Shown piece after piece: positions 1 to 7,340 of a stretch of 64,000 bases of DNA; position 1 is the stretch's first letter, and every line of letters starts with the position of its first letter. The notes beneath the pieces are model-generated. The model was given only the letters and a program-made list of their open reading frames with translations, ran no database searches and was not told the origin of the DNA. The position numbers and the translations under genes were made by a program. The DNA is from Streptomyces lydicus (GTDB lineage: Bacteria > Actinomycetota > Actinomycetes > Streptomycetales > Streptomycetaceae): NCBI RefSeq assembly GCF_001729485.1, contig NZ_CP017157.1:5084001-5148000 (forward strand). The letters run 5' to 3'.

Positions 1-1112
1 CACTTCTCGGCCAGCTCGTCGACCGCGCATTCCAGCGCGAAGGAGCCCGGCGCCTCGCCCGGTGCGCGCATGTAGGTGGGGGTGGGGACGTCGAGCGGGA
101 CGACGCGGTTGACGCTGTGGTGCGCGTCCGCGTCGTAGAGCGGGCGTCCGTAGTCGGCGCTGCGCTCGACGAATTCGTACACCGTCGAGGTCAGGCAGTC
201 CGCCTGGTGGTCGAGGACCCGCAGCCGCCCGTCGGGGTCGGCGCCGAGCCTGACGCGCTGTGCCGTGGGGCTGCGGTAGCCGGTGAGCGTGAACATCTGC
301 CGACGCGTCATCACGACCCGGACCGGGCGGTGCAGGACGGTCGCCGCCATCACCGCTCCCACCGCGTGCACCCGGGTCCCCTTGGACCCGAAGGCGCCGC
401 CGATGTGTTCGGAGCGCACCCGCACCGCGTCCGCGTCGAGCGAGAACAGCTTCGCGAGCTCGTCCGCGACGAACCGGCTGCCCTGGTTGGAGTCGACGAC
501 CTCCAGCCGGCCGCCGTCCCAGTGGGCCGTCGCCCCGTGCGGCTCCATCGGGCTGTGGTGCTCTTCCGGTGTGGTGTACTCCGCCTCCACCACGACGGCG
601 GACGCGGCGAGTTGGGCCTCCAGGTCGCCCTTGCCGGCCGCCGAGCCCTCCGGTGTGCGCATACCGGGGCGCCCCGCGGAGAACGCGACGTCGTGCGGTT
701 CCGTGTCGTACTCGACCGTGAGTGCCTCGGCCGCCTCCCGGGCCTGCTCGGAGGTCTCCGCGACGACCAGGGCCACCGGCCAGCCGACGTAGGGCACCCG
801 GTCGTGCTGGAAGAGCTGGAGAACCGGGTCGGGCGGTCCCAGCGGTCCCATGTAGTCGCCTTCGACGCGCGGGGCGTTGCCGTGGTGCAGCACGGTGAGG
901 ACGCCGGGCATCTCGAGGACGGGACCGGCCGCCACCGACCGGATCCGGCCGCGGGCGACGGTGGACAACACGAGCCAGCCGTGGGCGAGTTCGGCGAACG
1001 GTATCTCGCCGGCGTAGCGGGCCGCGCCGGTGACCTTGGCCAGGCCCTCCACCCGGGTGTGGGCGCTGCCGACGGCTCCGCTCAGCCCCGTGGTTCCCGT
1101 CGTCGTGGTCAT
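1..1112 (-). CDS. Xanthine dehydrogenase-family molybdopterin-binding subunit (partial, 3' end off the window)
   Basis: This is the large catalytic subunit of a molybdenum hydroxylase (xanthine/aldehyde dehydrogenase family), which oxidises a heterocycle or aldehyde at a Mo-molybdopterin centre. About 370 N-terminal residues are visible. They hold the alpha/beta hammerhead start (TRVEGLAKVTGAARYAGEIP) and the following Mo-binding start region, including a HIGGAFGSKG stretch. The C-terminal half lies beyond base 1. The ATG at 1112 overlaps the stop of the FAD subunit as ATGA, so the two are translationally coupled. The order 2Fe-2S, FAD, Mo subunit matches PaoABC/YagTSR-type enzymes. The substrate cannot be told from sequence. 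Confidence 0.9.
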   Translation of the reverse strand, partial: MTTTTGTTGLSGAVGSAHTRVEGLAKVTGAARYAGEIPFAELAHGWLVLSTVARGRIRSVAAGPVLEMPGVLTVLHHGNAPRVEGDYMGPLGPPDPVLQLFQHDRVPYVGWPVALVVAETSEQAREAAEALTVEYDTEPHDVAFSAGRPGMRTPEGSAAGKGDLEAQLAASAVVVEAEYTTPEEHHSPMEPHGATAHWDGGRLEVVDSNQGSRFVADELAKLFSLDADAVRVRSEHIGGAFGSKGTRVHAVGAVMAATVLHRPVRVVMTRRQMFTLTGYRSPTAQRVRLGADPDGRLRVLDHQADCLTSTVYEFVERSADYGRPLYDADAHHSVNRVVPLDVPTPTYMRAPGEAPGSFALECAVDELAEK

Positions 1113-2101
1113 CGGCCGGCCTCCTCGGTGAGCTCGGTCAGCAGGGCGACGACGAGATTGCGCATCAGTGTCACCTTGTATCCGTTGTCGGGCAGCGCCT
1201 GGGCGGCTGCCAGTTCGGCGTCCGCGGCGGTGGCGAACGCCTCGGCGGTCGCCGGCCCGCCGGTGAGCACCCGCTCGGCCTCCCGGGCCCGCCACGGCCG
1301 GGACGCCACCGCGCCGAAGGCGAGCCGCACGTCGTGGACGACGCCGTCGCGGACGTCGAGGGCGGCGGCGGCCGAGCCGATCGCGAAGGCGTAGGAGGCG
1401 CGCTCGCGCACCTTGCGGTAGCGGGAGTGGGCGGCGACCGGCGCCGGCGGGAGGGTCACCGCGGTGATCAGCGCGCCGGGCGGCAGCGCGGTCTCCTGGT
1501 GCGGGGTGTCGCCCACCGGCAGATAGAACTCCGCGAGCGGCACCTCGCCCGGGCCGTCCGCGGTCTCGTACGAGACGACGGCGTCGAAGGCGGCCAGCGC
1601 CACCCCCATGTCCGAGGGGTGCACGGCCACGCAGTGCGCGGAGGCTCCGAGGATCGCGTGGTTGCGGTGCTCGCCCTCGACGGCGGGGCAGCCGCTGCCC
1701 GGGGTGCGCTTGTTGCACGGCTTGGACAGGTCGGTGAAGTAGCCGCAGCGGGTGCGCTGGAGGAGGTTTCCGCCGACCGTGGCCATGTTGCGCAGTTGCC
1801 CGGAGGCGCCGGCCAGTACGGCCTGTGTCAACGCCGGGTACCTGCGGCGGACTTCGGGGTGTGCGGCGAGGTCGCTGTTGCTGACCGTGGCCCCGATGCG
1901 CAGCCCGCCGTCGTCGGTGGCCTCGATCCGGTCGAGGGGGAGGTCGCGCAGGTCGACCAGGAGGGCGGGCCGCTCCACGCCGGCCTTCATCAGGTCGACG
2001 AGGTTGGTGCCGCCGCCCAGGGCGCGCGCCTCGGGGTCGGCCCCCAGCACGGCGAGCGCACCGGGCACGTCGTGGGCCCGCTGATAGCCGAATTCCCTCA
2101 T
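1109..2101 (-). CDS. Molybdenum hydroxylase FAD-binding subunit
   Basis: A 330-residue FAD subunit that passes electrons from the FeS subunit to the final acceptor. The FAD-binding motifs LGGGTNLVDLMK (about residues 28-39) and ATVGGNLLQ (about 107-115) are present. It also has a cysteine-bearing insert with C119, C129, C138 and C157. This is the pattern of family members that carry an extra 4Fe-4S cluster (PaoB/YagS, 4-hydroxybenzoyl-CoA reductase beta subunit) and is absent from plain xanthine dehydrogenases. The ATG at 2101 overlaps the upstream stop. The enzyme is therefore more likely an aldehyde or aromatic oxidoreductase of the PaoABC kind than purine-specific, which is an inference. 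Confidence 0.9.
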   Translation of the reverse strand: MREFGYQRAHDVPGALAVLGADPEARALGGGTNLVDLMKAGVERPALLVDLRDLPLDRIEATDDGGLRIGATVSNSDLAAHPEVRRRYPALTQAVLAGASGQLRNMATVGGNLLQRTRCGYFTDLSKPCNKRTPGSGCPAVEGEHRNHAILGASAHCVAVHPSDMGVALAAFDAVVSYETADGPGEVPLAEFYLPVGDTPHQETALPPGALITAVTLPPAPVAAHSRYRKVRERASYAFAIGSAAAALDVRDGVVHDVRLAFGAVASRPWRAREAERVLTGGPATAEAFATAADAELAAAQALPDNGYKVTLMRNLVVALLTELTEEAGR

Positions 2102-2655
2102 GCCGTCACCTCCGCGTCGCCGGTGGCCTTGGCCCCGGCGGCCCGTGCGACCGCCCGGACGATCGAGACGTACGCACCGCAGCGGCACAGGTTGCCGCTC
2201 ATCCGCTCCCGGATCTCCTCGGCGGTCAGCGGCGGCACCTGGGGGCCGGGCCGCACGTCGGCGGTCGCGGCGCTCGGCCAGCCCGCCGCGTGTTCCTCGA
2301 TCACCGCGATGGCCGAACAGATCTGCCCCGGGGTGCAATAGCCGCACTGGTAGCCGTCCAGATCGAGGAACGCCTGCTGCACCGGGTGCAGTTGCTCGCC
2401 GTCCGCCACGCCCTCGATGGTGGTGATCTCCCGCCCTTCGGCGGCCACCGCGAGCTGGAGGCAGGAAACGGTCCGGCGGCCGTCGAGCAGCACCGTGCAG
2501 GCGCCGCACTGCCCTTGGTCGCAGCCCTTTTTGGTGCCCGTCAGATCGAGGCGTTCCCGCAGGGCGTCGAGCAGGGTGGTGCGGTGGTCGACGGGCAGCG
2601 CGTGCTTTTCGCCGTTGATGTTCAGGGTGATGGCGCTGGACGTCGATAGGGCCAT
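2098..2655 (-). CDS. Molybdenum hydroxylase 2Fe-2S subunit
   Basis: A 185-residue small subunit carrying two 2Fe-2S clusters. The N-terminal ferredoxin-type cluster is bound by C45, C50, C53 and C65. The C-terminal helical-domain cluster is bound by C104, C107, C157 and C159 (CGYC...CRC). The ATG at 2655 has a GAAGG Shine-Dalgarno about 8 bases upstream. It is first in the operon, so transcription starts between 2656 and 3047, next to palindromes probably bound by the divergent TetR product. There is no N-terminal Tat leader, unlike E. coli PaoA, so a cytoplasmic enzyme is likely. Confidence 0.92.
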   Translation of the reverse strand: MALSTSSAITLNINGEKHALPVDHRTTLLDALRERLDLTGTKKGCDQGQCGACTVLLDGRRTVSCLQLAVAAEGREITTIEGVADGEQLHPVQQAFLDLDGYQCGYCTPGQICSAIAVIEEHAAGWPSAATADVRPGPQVPPLTAEEIRERMSGNLCRCGAYVSIVRAVARAAGAKATGDAEVTA

Positions 2656-2952
2656 GAGCAGCCTTCTTTCGCGTATGAGAGGCGCGGCGGGCGTCGGGCG
2701 CGAGCCTGACGCCGGCGTGGTCGAGCGGGTGCGGCGGGAACGCGTGGGCAAGCGGCACTGGGGCACGGGAGCGACGTGGCGCAGGGGACGATCCCGGCGG
2801 CAGATCCTTGGGAGATGGCGCTGTACGGTACGTCGGCTCGGGTGCCGAGGGGGGTGTGGGGCGGATGCGAGGGGTACGGAGGAGTGACAGGCCGGCCGCG
2901 GCAGCCCCCGACCGTCCACGCCGGCCGCATCTGCCGCTATGGTGGAACTAAC

Positions 2953-2966
2953 CGGACAGCTGTCCG
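2953..2966. promoter_or_regulatory. Operator palindrome 1 (TetR type)
   Basis: A perfect 14-bp palindrome, CGGACAGCTGTCCG, lies between the divergent molybdenum hydroxylase operon and the tetR gene. It shares the half-site CGGACA with a second palindrome whose centre is 30 bp away. Paired sites on one helix face are common for TetR autoregulators. Binding by the adjacent TetR is inferred. Confidence 0.7.
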
Positions 2967-2980
2967 CTACGTGAAAATCT

Positions 2981-2998
2981 ACCGGACACCTGTCCGGT
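2981..2998. promoter_or_regulatory. Operator palindrome 2 (TetR type)
   Basis: Eight-bp inverted half-sites ACCGGACA/TGTCCGGT flank a CC centre, about 50 bp upstream of the preferred tetR start. It repeats the half-site of the palindrome at 2953-2966. The rest of the 392-bp interval 2656-3047 shows no convincing gene. Confidence 0.7.
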
Positions 2999-3047
2999 TA
3001 GCAAGGCCGGCGGCTCCGTGTATTCCCGGAAGCCGGAAGGAGGACAG

Positions 3048-3626
3048 GTGCAGCAGAAGAAGGACGCGCCCCTGCGCTCGGACGCGCAACGGAACCGCGA
3101 GCGCATCCTGGAGGTCGCCCTCGCCGAGCTGACCCACTCGGCCGACGCCCCGCTGAGCGCCATCGCGAAGAAGGCCGGCGTCGGACAGGGCACGTTCTAC
3201 CGCCACTTCCCCAACCGTGAGTCGCTCGTCCTGGAGGTCTACCGCTACGAGGTCCAGCAGGTCGCCGACACCGCGGCCCAGCTGCTGGAGACCCGCGCGG
3301 CCGACCGGGCCCTGCGGGAGTGGATGGACCGCCTCGCCCAGTACGCCATGGCCAAGGCCGGTCTGGCCGACGCGATGCGCAAGGCCACCAGCGCCCGCGG
3401 CACCCTGGCCGGCCTGGGGCACGGCGCGGTGACCTCGGCCGTCACGCTCCTGCTGGAGGCCAACGAGCAGGCCGGCACCATCCGCCCCGGCGTGAGCCCC
3501 GACGACTTCATGCTCGCCATCGCCGGCCTCTGGCAGATCGATCCGCACGGCGACTGGCAGCAACGCGCCGGCCGCCTCCTCGACCTGGTCATGGACGGCC
3601 TGCGCGCCGGCGCCCCCGGGGCCTGA
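3048..3626 (+). CDS. TetR-family transcriptional regulator
   Basis: A 192-residue repressor with an N-terminal helix-turn-helix (RERILEVA...GVGQGTFYRHFPNRESLVLEV) and an all-helical ligand-binding C-terminal domain. The GTG at 3048 is preferred over the in-frame GTG at 3018 because GGAAGGAGG sits just upstream of it. The gene diverges from the molybdenum hydroxylase operon, and two matching palindromes lie in the gap. It therefore probably represses both itself and that operon and is released by the substrate or a related small molecule (inference). It is convergent with the SDR gene downstream. Confidence 0.9.
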   Translation: MQQKKDAPLRSDAQRNRERILEVALAELTHSADAPLSAIAKKAGVGQGTFYRHFPNRESLVLEVYRYEVQQVADTAAQLLETRAADRALREWMDRLAQYAMAKAGLADAMRKATSARGTLAGLGHGAVTSAVTLLLEANEQAGTIRPGVSPDDFMLAIAGLWQIDPHGDWQQRAGRLLDLVMDGLRAGAPGA

Positions 3627-3628
3627 CC

Positions 3629-3644
3629 CCGGCCCCGGGGCCGG
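3629..3644. terminator. Possible bidirectional terminator between tetR and SDR
   Basis: A perfect GC palindrome (CCGGCCCCGGGGCCGG) lies in the 38-bp gap between two convergent genes. It can form a hairpin with a 4-base loop. There is no T-run, as is usual in Streptomyces. Confidence 0.35.
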
Positions 3645-3664
3645 CCCGGCACCGCCCGCCGGTC

Positions 3665-4399
3665 CTACTGCGGCGCGGCGGCCGGGCGCACCACGATCTC
3701 GTTCACCTCGACCTCCGGGGGCTGGGCGACGGCATAGGCGACGGCGTCGGCGACCGCGGCGGCGGGCAGGGCGACGGAGCGGTACATCTCCATGGCCTGC
3801 CGGGCCCGCGGATCGGTGAGGGAGTCGGCGAGTTCGGACTCCGTGACACCGGGAGAGACGACGGTGACGCGGATGTCGCCGCCGGACTCCTGGCGGAGCC
3901 CCTCGGAGAGCGCGCGTACCGCGAACTTGGTCGCGCAGTAGACCGCCGCCGTCGGAGACACCTCGTACGCCCCGACGGAGGCGATGTTGACGAAGTGTCC
4001 GCCGCCCTGGGCCCGCATCACGGGCAGTGCGGCGGCGATGCCGTGCAGCACACCGCGCACGTTCACGTCGAGCATCCGGTCCCAGTCGTCGACGCGCAGC
4101 GCCGCCAACGGCGAAAGGGGCATCACCCCGGCGTTGTTGACCATGACGTCGACCCGCCCGAACGCGGCGCGGGCCGCGTCGACGAAGGCGCGCACGCCGT
4201 CCGCGTCGGTGACGTCCACGCGCCGGTACGCGGCCGTACCTCCGGCGGCGACGAGCTGGTCGGTCAGTGCCGCGAGGCGGTCGGTGCGACGCGCGCCGAG
4301 GAAGACGCGGTGCCCGTCGGCGGCCAGTCGGCGTGCGGTCGCCTCGCCGATGCCGCTGCTGGCGCCAGTGATCACCACGGTCCGGGGATTGCCGTTCAC
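3665..4399 (-). CDS. Short-chain dehydrogenase/reductase (classical SDR)
   Basis: A 244-residue classical SDR that oxidises or reduces an alcohol/carbonyl with NAD(P). It has the nucleotide-binding TGASSGIG motif at 11-18, NNAG at 88-91, and the catalytic residues S141, Y154 and K158. An arginine after the second beta strand (GARRTDR) suggests NADP preference. The GTG at 4399 has AAGGAG 7-8 bases upstream. It is divergent from the ACP gene at 4694. It could supply ketoreduction to the neighbouring ACP/ketosynthase system, but this class is common as a free-standing oxidoreductase and the link is speculative. Confidence 0.85.
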   Translation of the reverse strand: MNGNPRTVVITGASSGIGEATARRLAADGHRVFLGARRTDRLAALTDQLVAAGGTAAYRRVDVTDADGVRAFVDAARAAFGRVDVMVNNAGVMPLSPLAALRVDDWDRMLDVNVRGVLHGIAAALPVMRAQGGGHFVNIASVGAYEVSPTAAVYCATKFAVRALSEGLRQESGGDIRVTVVSPGVTESELADSLTDPRARQAMEMYRSVALPAAAVADAVAYAVAQPPEVEVNEIVVRPAAAPQ

Positions 4400-4607
4400 A
4401 TCTGCTCCTTTGTCCCGTTGTCCGCGACCAGGCTCGGCCGCCGGACACGGGCGGGCCAGGCCGGGCCGCTCCTGGGTGCCGCGCGTCCACCCACCCGCAC
4501 GCCCCCGAAGGACAGGAAAAAACCGACACCGCGGACGGCTCCTCCCCGGGCCGCCACCGGGCCCGCCGGTCCGGCCCCGAAGTGCCTCACGCGGGGAAAA
4601 GCGCAGG

Positions 4608-4647
4608 TCGGAGCGGCACAGACAGGCACCGCTCCGAGCGGTAAACT
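4608..4647 (+). promoter_or_regulatory. Candidate promoter and operator of the ACP-KS-bioF unit
   Basis: A perfect 9-bp inverted repeat, TCGGAGCGG/CCGCTCCGA (4608-4616 and 4629-4637, 12-base spacer), ends four bases before a TAAACT -10-like hexamer at 4642-4647. That is about 45 bp upstream of the ACP start. The position suits a repressor site over the promoter of unit A. The binding protein is unknown, and no BirA-like or BioQ-like box was recognised. Nothing else was found in 4400-4693. Confidence 0.45.
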
Positions 4648-4693
4648 CCGGTCGGCGCGTGCCTGGACGTTCGTTCATGGGGAGGCCGTAGCA

Positions 4694-4930
4694 GTGAGCG
4701 ATGCAGTGTTCGAGACAGTCCGGTCGTGCGCGGTGGAAGTGCTGCAGGTCGCGCCGGAAGAAGTGACCATGGAAGCGGATTTCACGGACCACTTGGGGGC
4801 CACCAGCCTGACCCTCGTGGAGCTGGTCATGGCGATCGAGGAAGCCTGCTCCGTCGATCTGCCCGATGACGGCGTCGAGTCCGTACGGACCGTCCGCGAC
4901 GCCTGCGAGTTAGTGCGCGCGCGGATATGA
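4694..4930 (+). CDS. Dedicated acyl carrier protein
   Basis: A 78-residue acidic four-helix acyl carrier protein. The 4'-phosphopantetheine site is Ser38 in the motif GATSLTLVEL. The usual Asp before the serine (DSL) is replaced by Thr, which is unusual. The gene overlaps the downstream ketosynthase start by ATGA, so the pair is translationally coupled. Leu73 is encoded by the rare codon TTA (4910-4912), which in Streptomyces needs the developmentally controlled bldA tRNA. As first gene of a unit ending in bioF, it is the likely carrier for the growing pimeloyl chain (inference). GTG start; GGGGAGG lies 8-14 bases upstream. Confidence 0.88.
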   Translation: MSDAVFETVRSCAVEVLQVAPEEVTMEADFTDHLGATSLTLVELVMAIEEACSVDLPDDGVESVRTVRDACELVRARI

Positions 4931-6123
4931 GGGGCGACCGGCGGGTGGTCGTCACGGGCCTGGGCAGCGTCACCGCCGCCGGGGCCGGCCGGGACGCACT
5001 GTGGGCGGACCTGCTGGCGCCCCCGTCACCCGGGCACCGCCCGGTGGACGGCTGGGACGCCACGCCCTGGATGGACCGGGCCGCGATCCGGCACACCGAC
5101 CGCTGCGCCCAATTCGCGGTGGTGGCCGCCGAGTTGGCGGTCTCCGACGCCGGGGGCGCGAAGGCCCTGGCCGCGAGCGGCCGGCCGGAGCACGCGGGCG
5201 TCGTCCTCGGCACCGCACTGGCCGGGGTGACCACCATGGAACGGCAGTCGCTGGTGCGCGAGGCGCGCGGCGACAAACGCGTCTCGCCGTTCGTGGTACC
5301 GATGATCATGCCGAACGCGGCGGCCGCCGCGGTGTCCCAGCGGTTCGGCTGGCAGGGGCCCTGCGAGATGCTCACCACCGCCTGCTCCTCGGGAACGCAC
5401 GCCATCGCCGCGGCGGCCCGGCTGATCGCGTACGGCGTCTGCGACACCGTGCTCACCGGCGGCACCGAGGCCGCCGCGTACGGCACCGTCCTCGCCGGGT
5501 TCCGGAACATGCGCGCGCTGTCCGGCACCGGCCGCACCCGCCCCTTCGACAGCGGCCGGGACGGCTTCACGGTCGCCGAGGGCGCGGCGGCGCTGGTGCT
5601 GGAGGCGGCGGACACCGCGCGGGCACGCGGCGCCAGGGTCCTGGCCGAGGTGCTCGGCGCGGCGAGCACTGCCGACGCGTACGACGTGACCATGCCGTTG
5701 CCGGACGGCTCCGGCGCCGCCCGGTGCATGGACCTGGCCCTGCGGGAGGCGGCGCTGGCCCCGTCCGACGTGGCGCAGATCAACGCACACGGCACCGGCA
5801 CGCTCCAGGGCGACCTCGCCGAATCACGGGCCGTGGCGCGGGTCTTCGGCGCCGGCGGGCCCCCGGTCACCTCCGCCAAGGGCGCCACCGGACACGTCTT
5901 CGGCGCCAGTGGCGCGCTGGAGGCGGTGGCCGTGGTGCTGTCGATGACCCACCGTCTGATCCCGCCCGTGCAGGGCCTGACGGAGCCGGACCCCGGGCTC
6001 GCCCCGGGGCTCGACCTGGTGCGGGGGAAGCCGCGCCCCTGGACGCCGGGGCCGGCCCTGTCCAGTTCGTTCGGCTTCGGCGGCCACAACGGTTGCCTGG
6101 TGCTGGGGCCGGCCGAAGCGTGA
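4927..6123 (+). CDS. Beta-ketoacyl-ACP synthase, FabF type
   Basis: A 398-residue KAS I/II-type condensing enzyme. The catalytic triad is visible: C153 (TTACSSGTHA), H288 (NAHGTGT) and H323 (GATGHVFGASGA), with K318 alongside. It extends an ACP-bound acyl chain by two carbons from malonyl-ACP. Coupling with a private ACP upstream and bioF downstream suggests it builds the pimeloyl precursor outside housekeeping fatty acid synthesis. It is not the FabH-like BioZ known from alpha-proteobacteria, because the active-site order and length are of FabF type. No partner chain-length factor is present. Pathway role is inferred. Confidence 0.88.
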   Translation: MRGDRRVVVTGLGSVTAAGAGRDALWADLLAPPSPGHRPVDGWDATPWMDRAAIRHTDRCAQFAVVAAELAVSDAGGAKALAASGRPEHAGVVLGTALAGVTTMERQSLVREARGDKRVSPFVVPMIMPNAAAAAVSQRFGWQGPCEMLTTACSSGTHAIAAAARLIAYGVCDTVLTGGTEAAAYGTVLAGFRNMRALSGTGRTRPFDSGRDGFTVAEGAAALVLEAADTARARGARVLAEVLGAASTADAYDVTMPLPDGSGAARCMDLALREAALAPSDVAQINAHGTGTLQGDLAESRAVARVFGAGGPPVTSAKGATGHVFGASGALEAVAVVLSMTHRLIPPVQGLTEPDPGLAPGLDLVRGKPRPWTPGPALSSSFGFGGHNGCLVLGPAEA

Positions 6124-6167
6124 CCACGGGCGCGGCGGCGCGCCGGAGGAACCGAGGGAGCTGTTGC

Positions 6168-7340
6168 ATGGACCGTCCGGAGTACGCCCGTCAGCCGTCC
6201 CCCGAGGCCGTGTTCGGCTGGCTGGACGACAGCGCCCGGCGCCGGGAGCGCGCCGGTCTGCGCCGCCACCTGCGGGTCCGGGACGCCACCGACCCGGGGA
6301 TCAACCTCGCCGGGAACGACTACCTCGGTCTCGCCACGCACCCCGAGGTGACCGCCGCGGCGGCCGGGGCCGCCACGGTCTGGGGAGCCGGCGCGGGTGC
6401 GGCCCGGCTGGTGACCGGGACCACCCGGCTGCACGAGGAGCTGGAACGGGAACTCGCCGCGTTCTGCGGCACCGAGGCCGCCCTCGTCTTCTCCTCCGGC
6501 TACCTGGCCAACCTCGGGGCGCTCACCTCCCTGTGCCGGCCCGGCAGTCTGGTGGCGGCGGACGCCACCAACCACGCCTCGCTGATCGACGGCTGCCGGC
6601 TCTCGGGCGCGGAGGTGGTGGACCTCCCGCACCACGACACCACCGCGCTGGAGAAGGCGCTGGCGGACCGGCGGCAGCCCCGCGCGCTGGTGGTCACCGA
6701 ATCCGTCTTCTCGGTGGACGGCGACCTCACGGCTCTGGACGCGCTCGCCGCCGTCTGCCGCCGGCACGGTGCCGGGCTGCTGGTGGACGAGGCGCATGCG
6801 CTCGGTGTGATCGGCGAGCGCGGCCAGGGCGCGCTCGGCGCGGCCGGGCTGGCCGGGAGTCCGGACACGGTCGCCACGGTCACGCTGTCCAAGTCGCTCG
6901 GGGCGCAGGGCGGCGCGGTGCTGGGCCCGCGCCGGGTGATCGAGCACGTGCTCAACAGCGCCCGCGGCTTCCTGTTCGACACCGGCCTCGCCCCGGCCTG
7001 CGCCGCCGGCGCGCTGGCCGGGCTGCGCGTCCTGGTGCGGGAGCCCGGGCGGGTGGCCCGGGTCCGGGCGGTGGCCGCGCGGCTGCACGCCGGGCTGGCC
7101 GCCGCCGGGCTGCCGGTCGCCGCCGCGCAGGCCGCCGTCGTGTCCGTACGGGCCGGGTCCGCGCACGGTGCCGTCGCCTGGCGGGACGCCTGCCGGGCGG
7201 CGGGCGTCGAGGTCGGGTGTTTCCGTCCGCCGTCGGTGCCGGACCGGTTCTCCCGGCTGCGGCTCACCGCCCGGGCCGACCTGACGGATGATCAGGTCGA
7301 CCGGGCGGTGCAGGTGATCACGGACTGCCGCCCCGGCTGA
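6168..7340 (+). CDS. bioF: 8-amino-7-oxononanoate synthase (BioF)
   Basis: A 390-residue PLP enzyme of the alpha-oxoamine synthase family. It condenses pimeloyl-ACP/CoA with L-alanine to give 8-amino-7-oxononanoate, the first committed step of biotin ring assembly. Seen are NDYLGLA (50-56), the PLP-stacking H136, DEAH at 207-210 and the Schiff-base lysine K242 (SKSLGAQGG). The ATG at 6168 follows GAGGGAG at about 6 bases. The 3' end overlaps the convergent P450 gene by 23 bp. The other biotin genes nearby make BioF far more likely than the related KBL, CqsA or serine palmitoyltransferase. Confidence 0.93.
   Translation: MDRPEYARQPSPEAVFGWLDDSARRRERAGLRRHLRVRDATDPGINLAGNDYLGLATHPEVTAAAAGAATVWGAGAGAARLVTGTTRLHEELERELAAFCGTEAALVFSSGYLANLGALTSLCRPGSLVAADATNHASLIDGCRLSGAEVVDLPHHDTTALEKALADRRQPRALVVTESVFSVDGDLTALDALAAVCRRHGAGLLVDEAHALGVIGERGQGALGAAGLAGSPDTVATVTLSKSLGAQGGAVLGPRRVIEHVLNSARGFLFDTGLAPACAAGALAGLRVLVREPGRVARVRAVAARLHAGLAAAGLPVAAAQAAVVSVRAGSAHGAVAWRDACRAAGVEVGCFRPPSVPDRFSRLRLTARADLTDDQVDRAVQVITDCRPG

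Noticed and set aside
117..2341. Long open frames on the plus strand opposite the molybdenum hydroxylase genes
   Set aside because: They mirror the minus-strand genes, have no recognisable domains and no Shine-Dalgarno; long antisense frames are expected in GC-rich coding DNA.
4694..7340. ACP, ketosynthase and alpha-oxoamine synthase as a secondary-metabolite or signalling-ketone cluster
   Set aside because: Similar gene sets exist in prodiginine-like or CqsA systems, but bioA, bioD, bioB and bioY in the same block make biotin much more likely.
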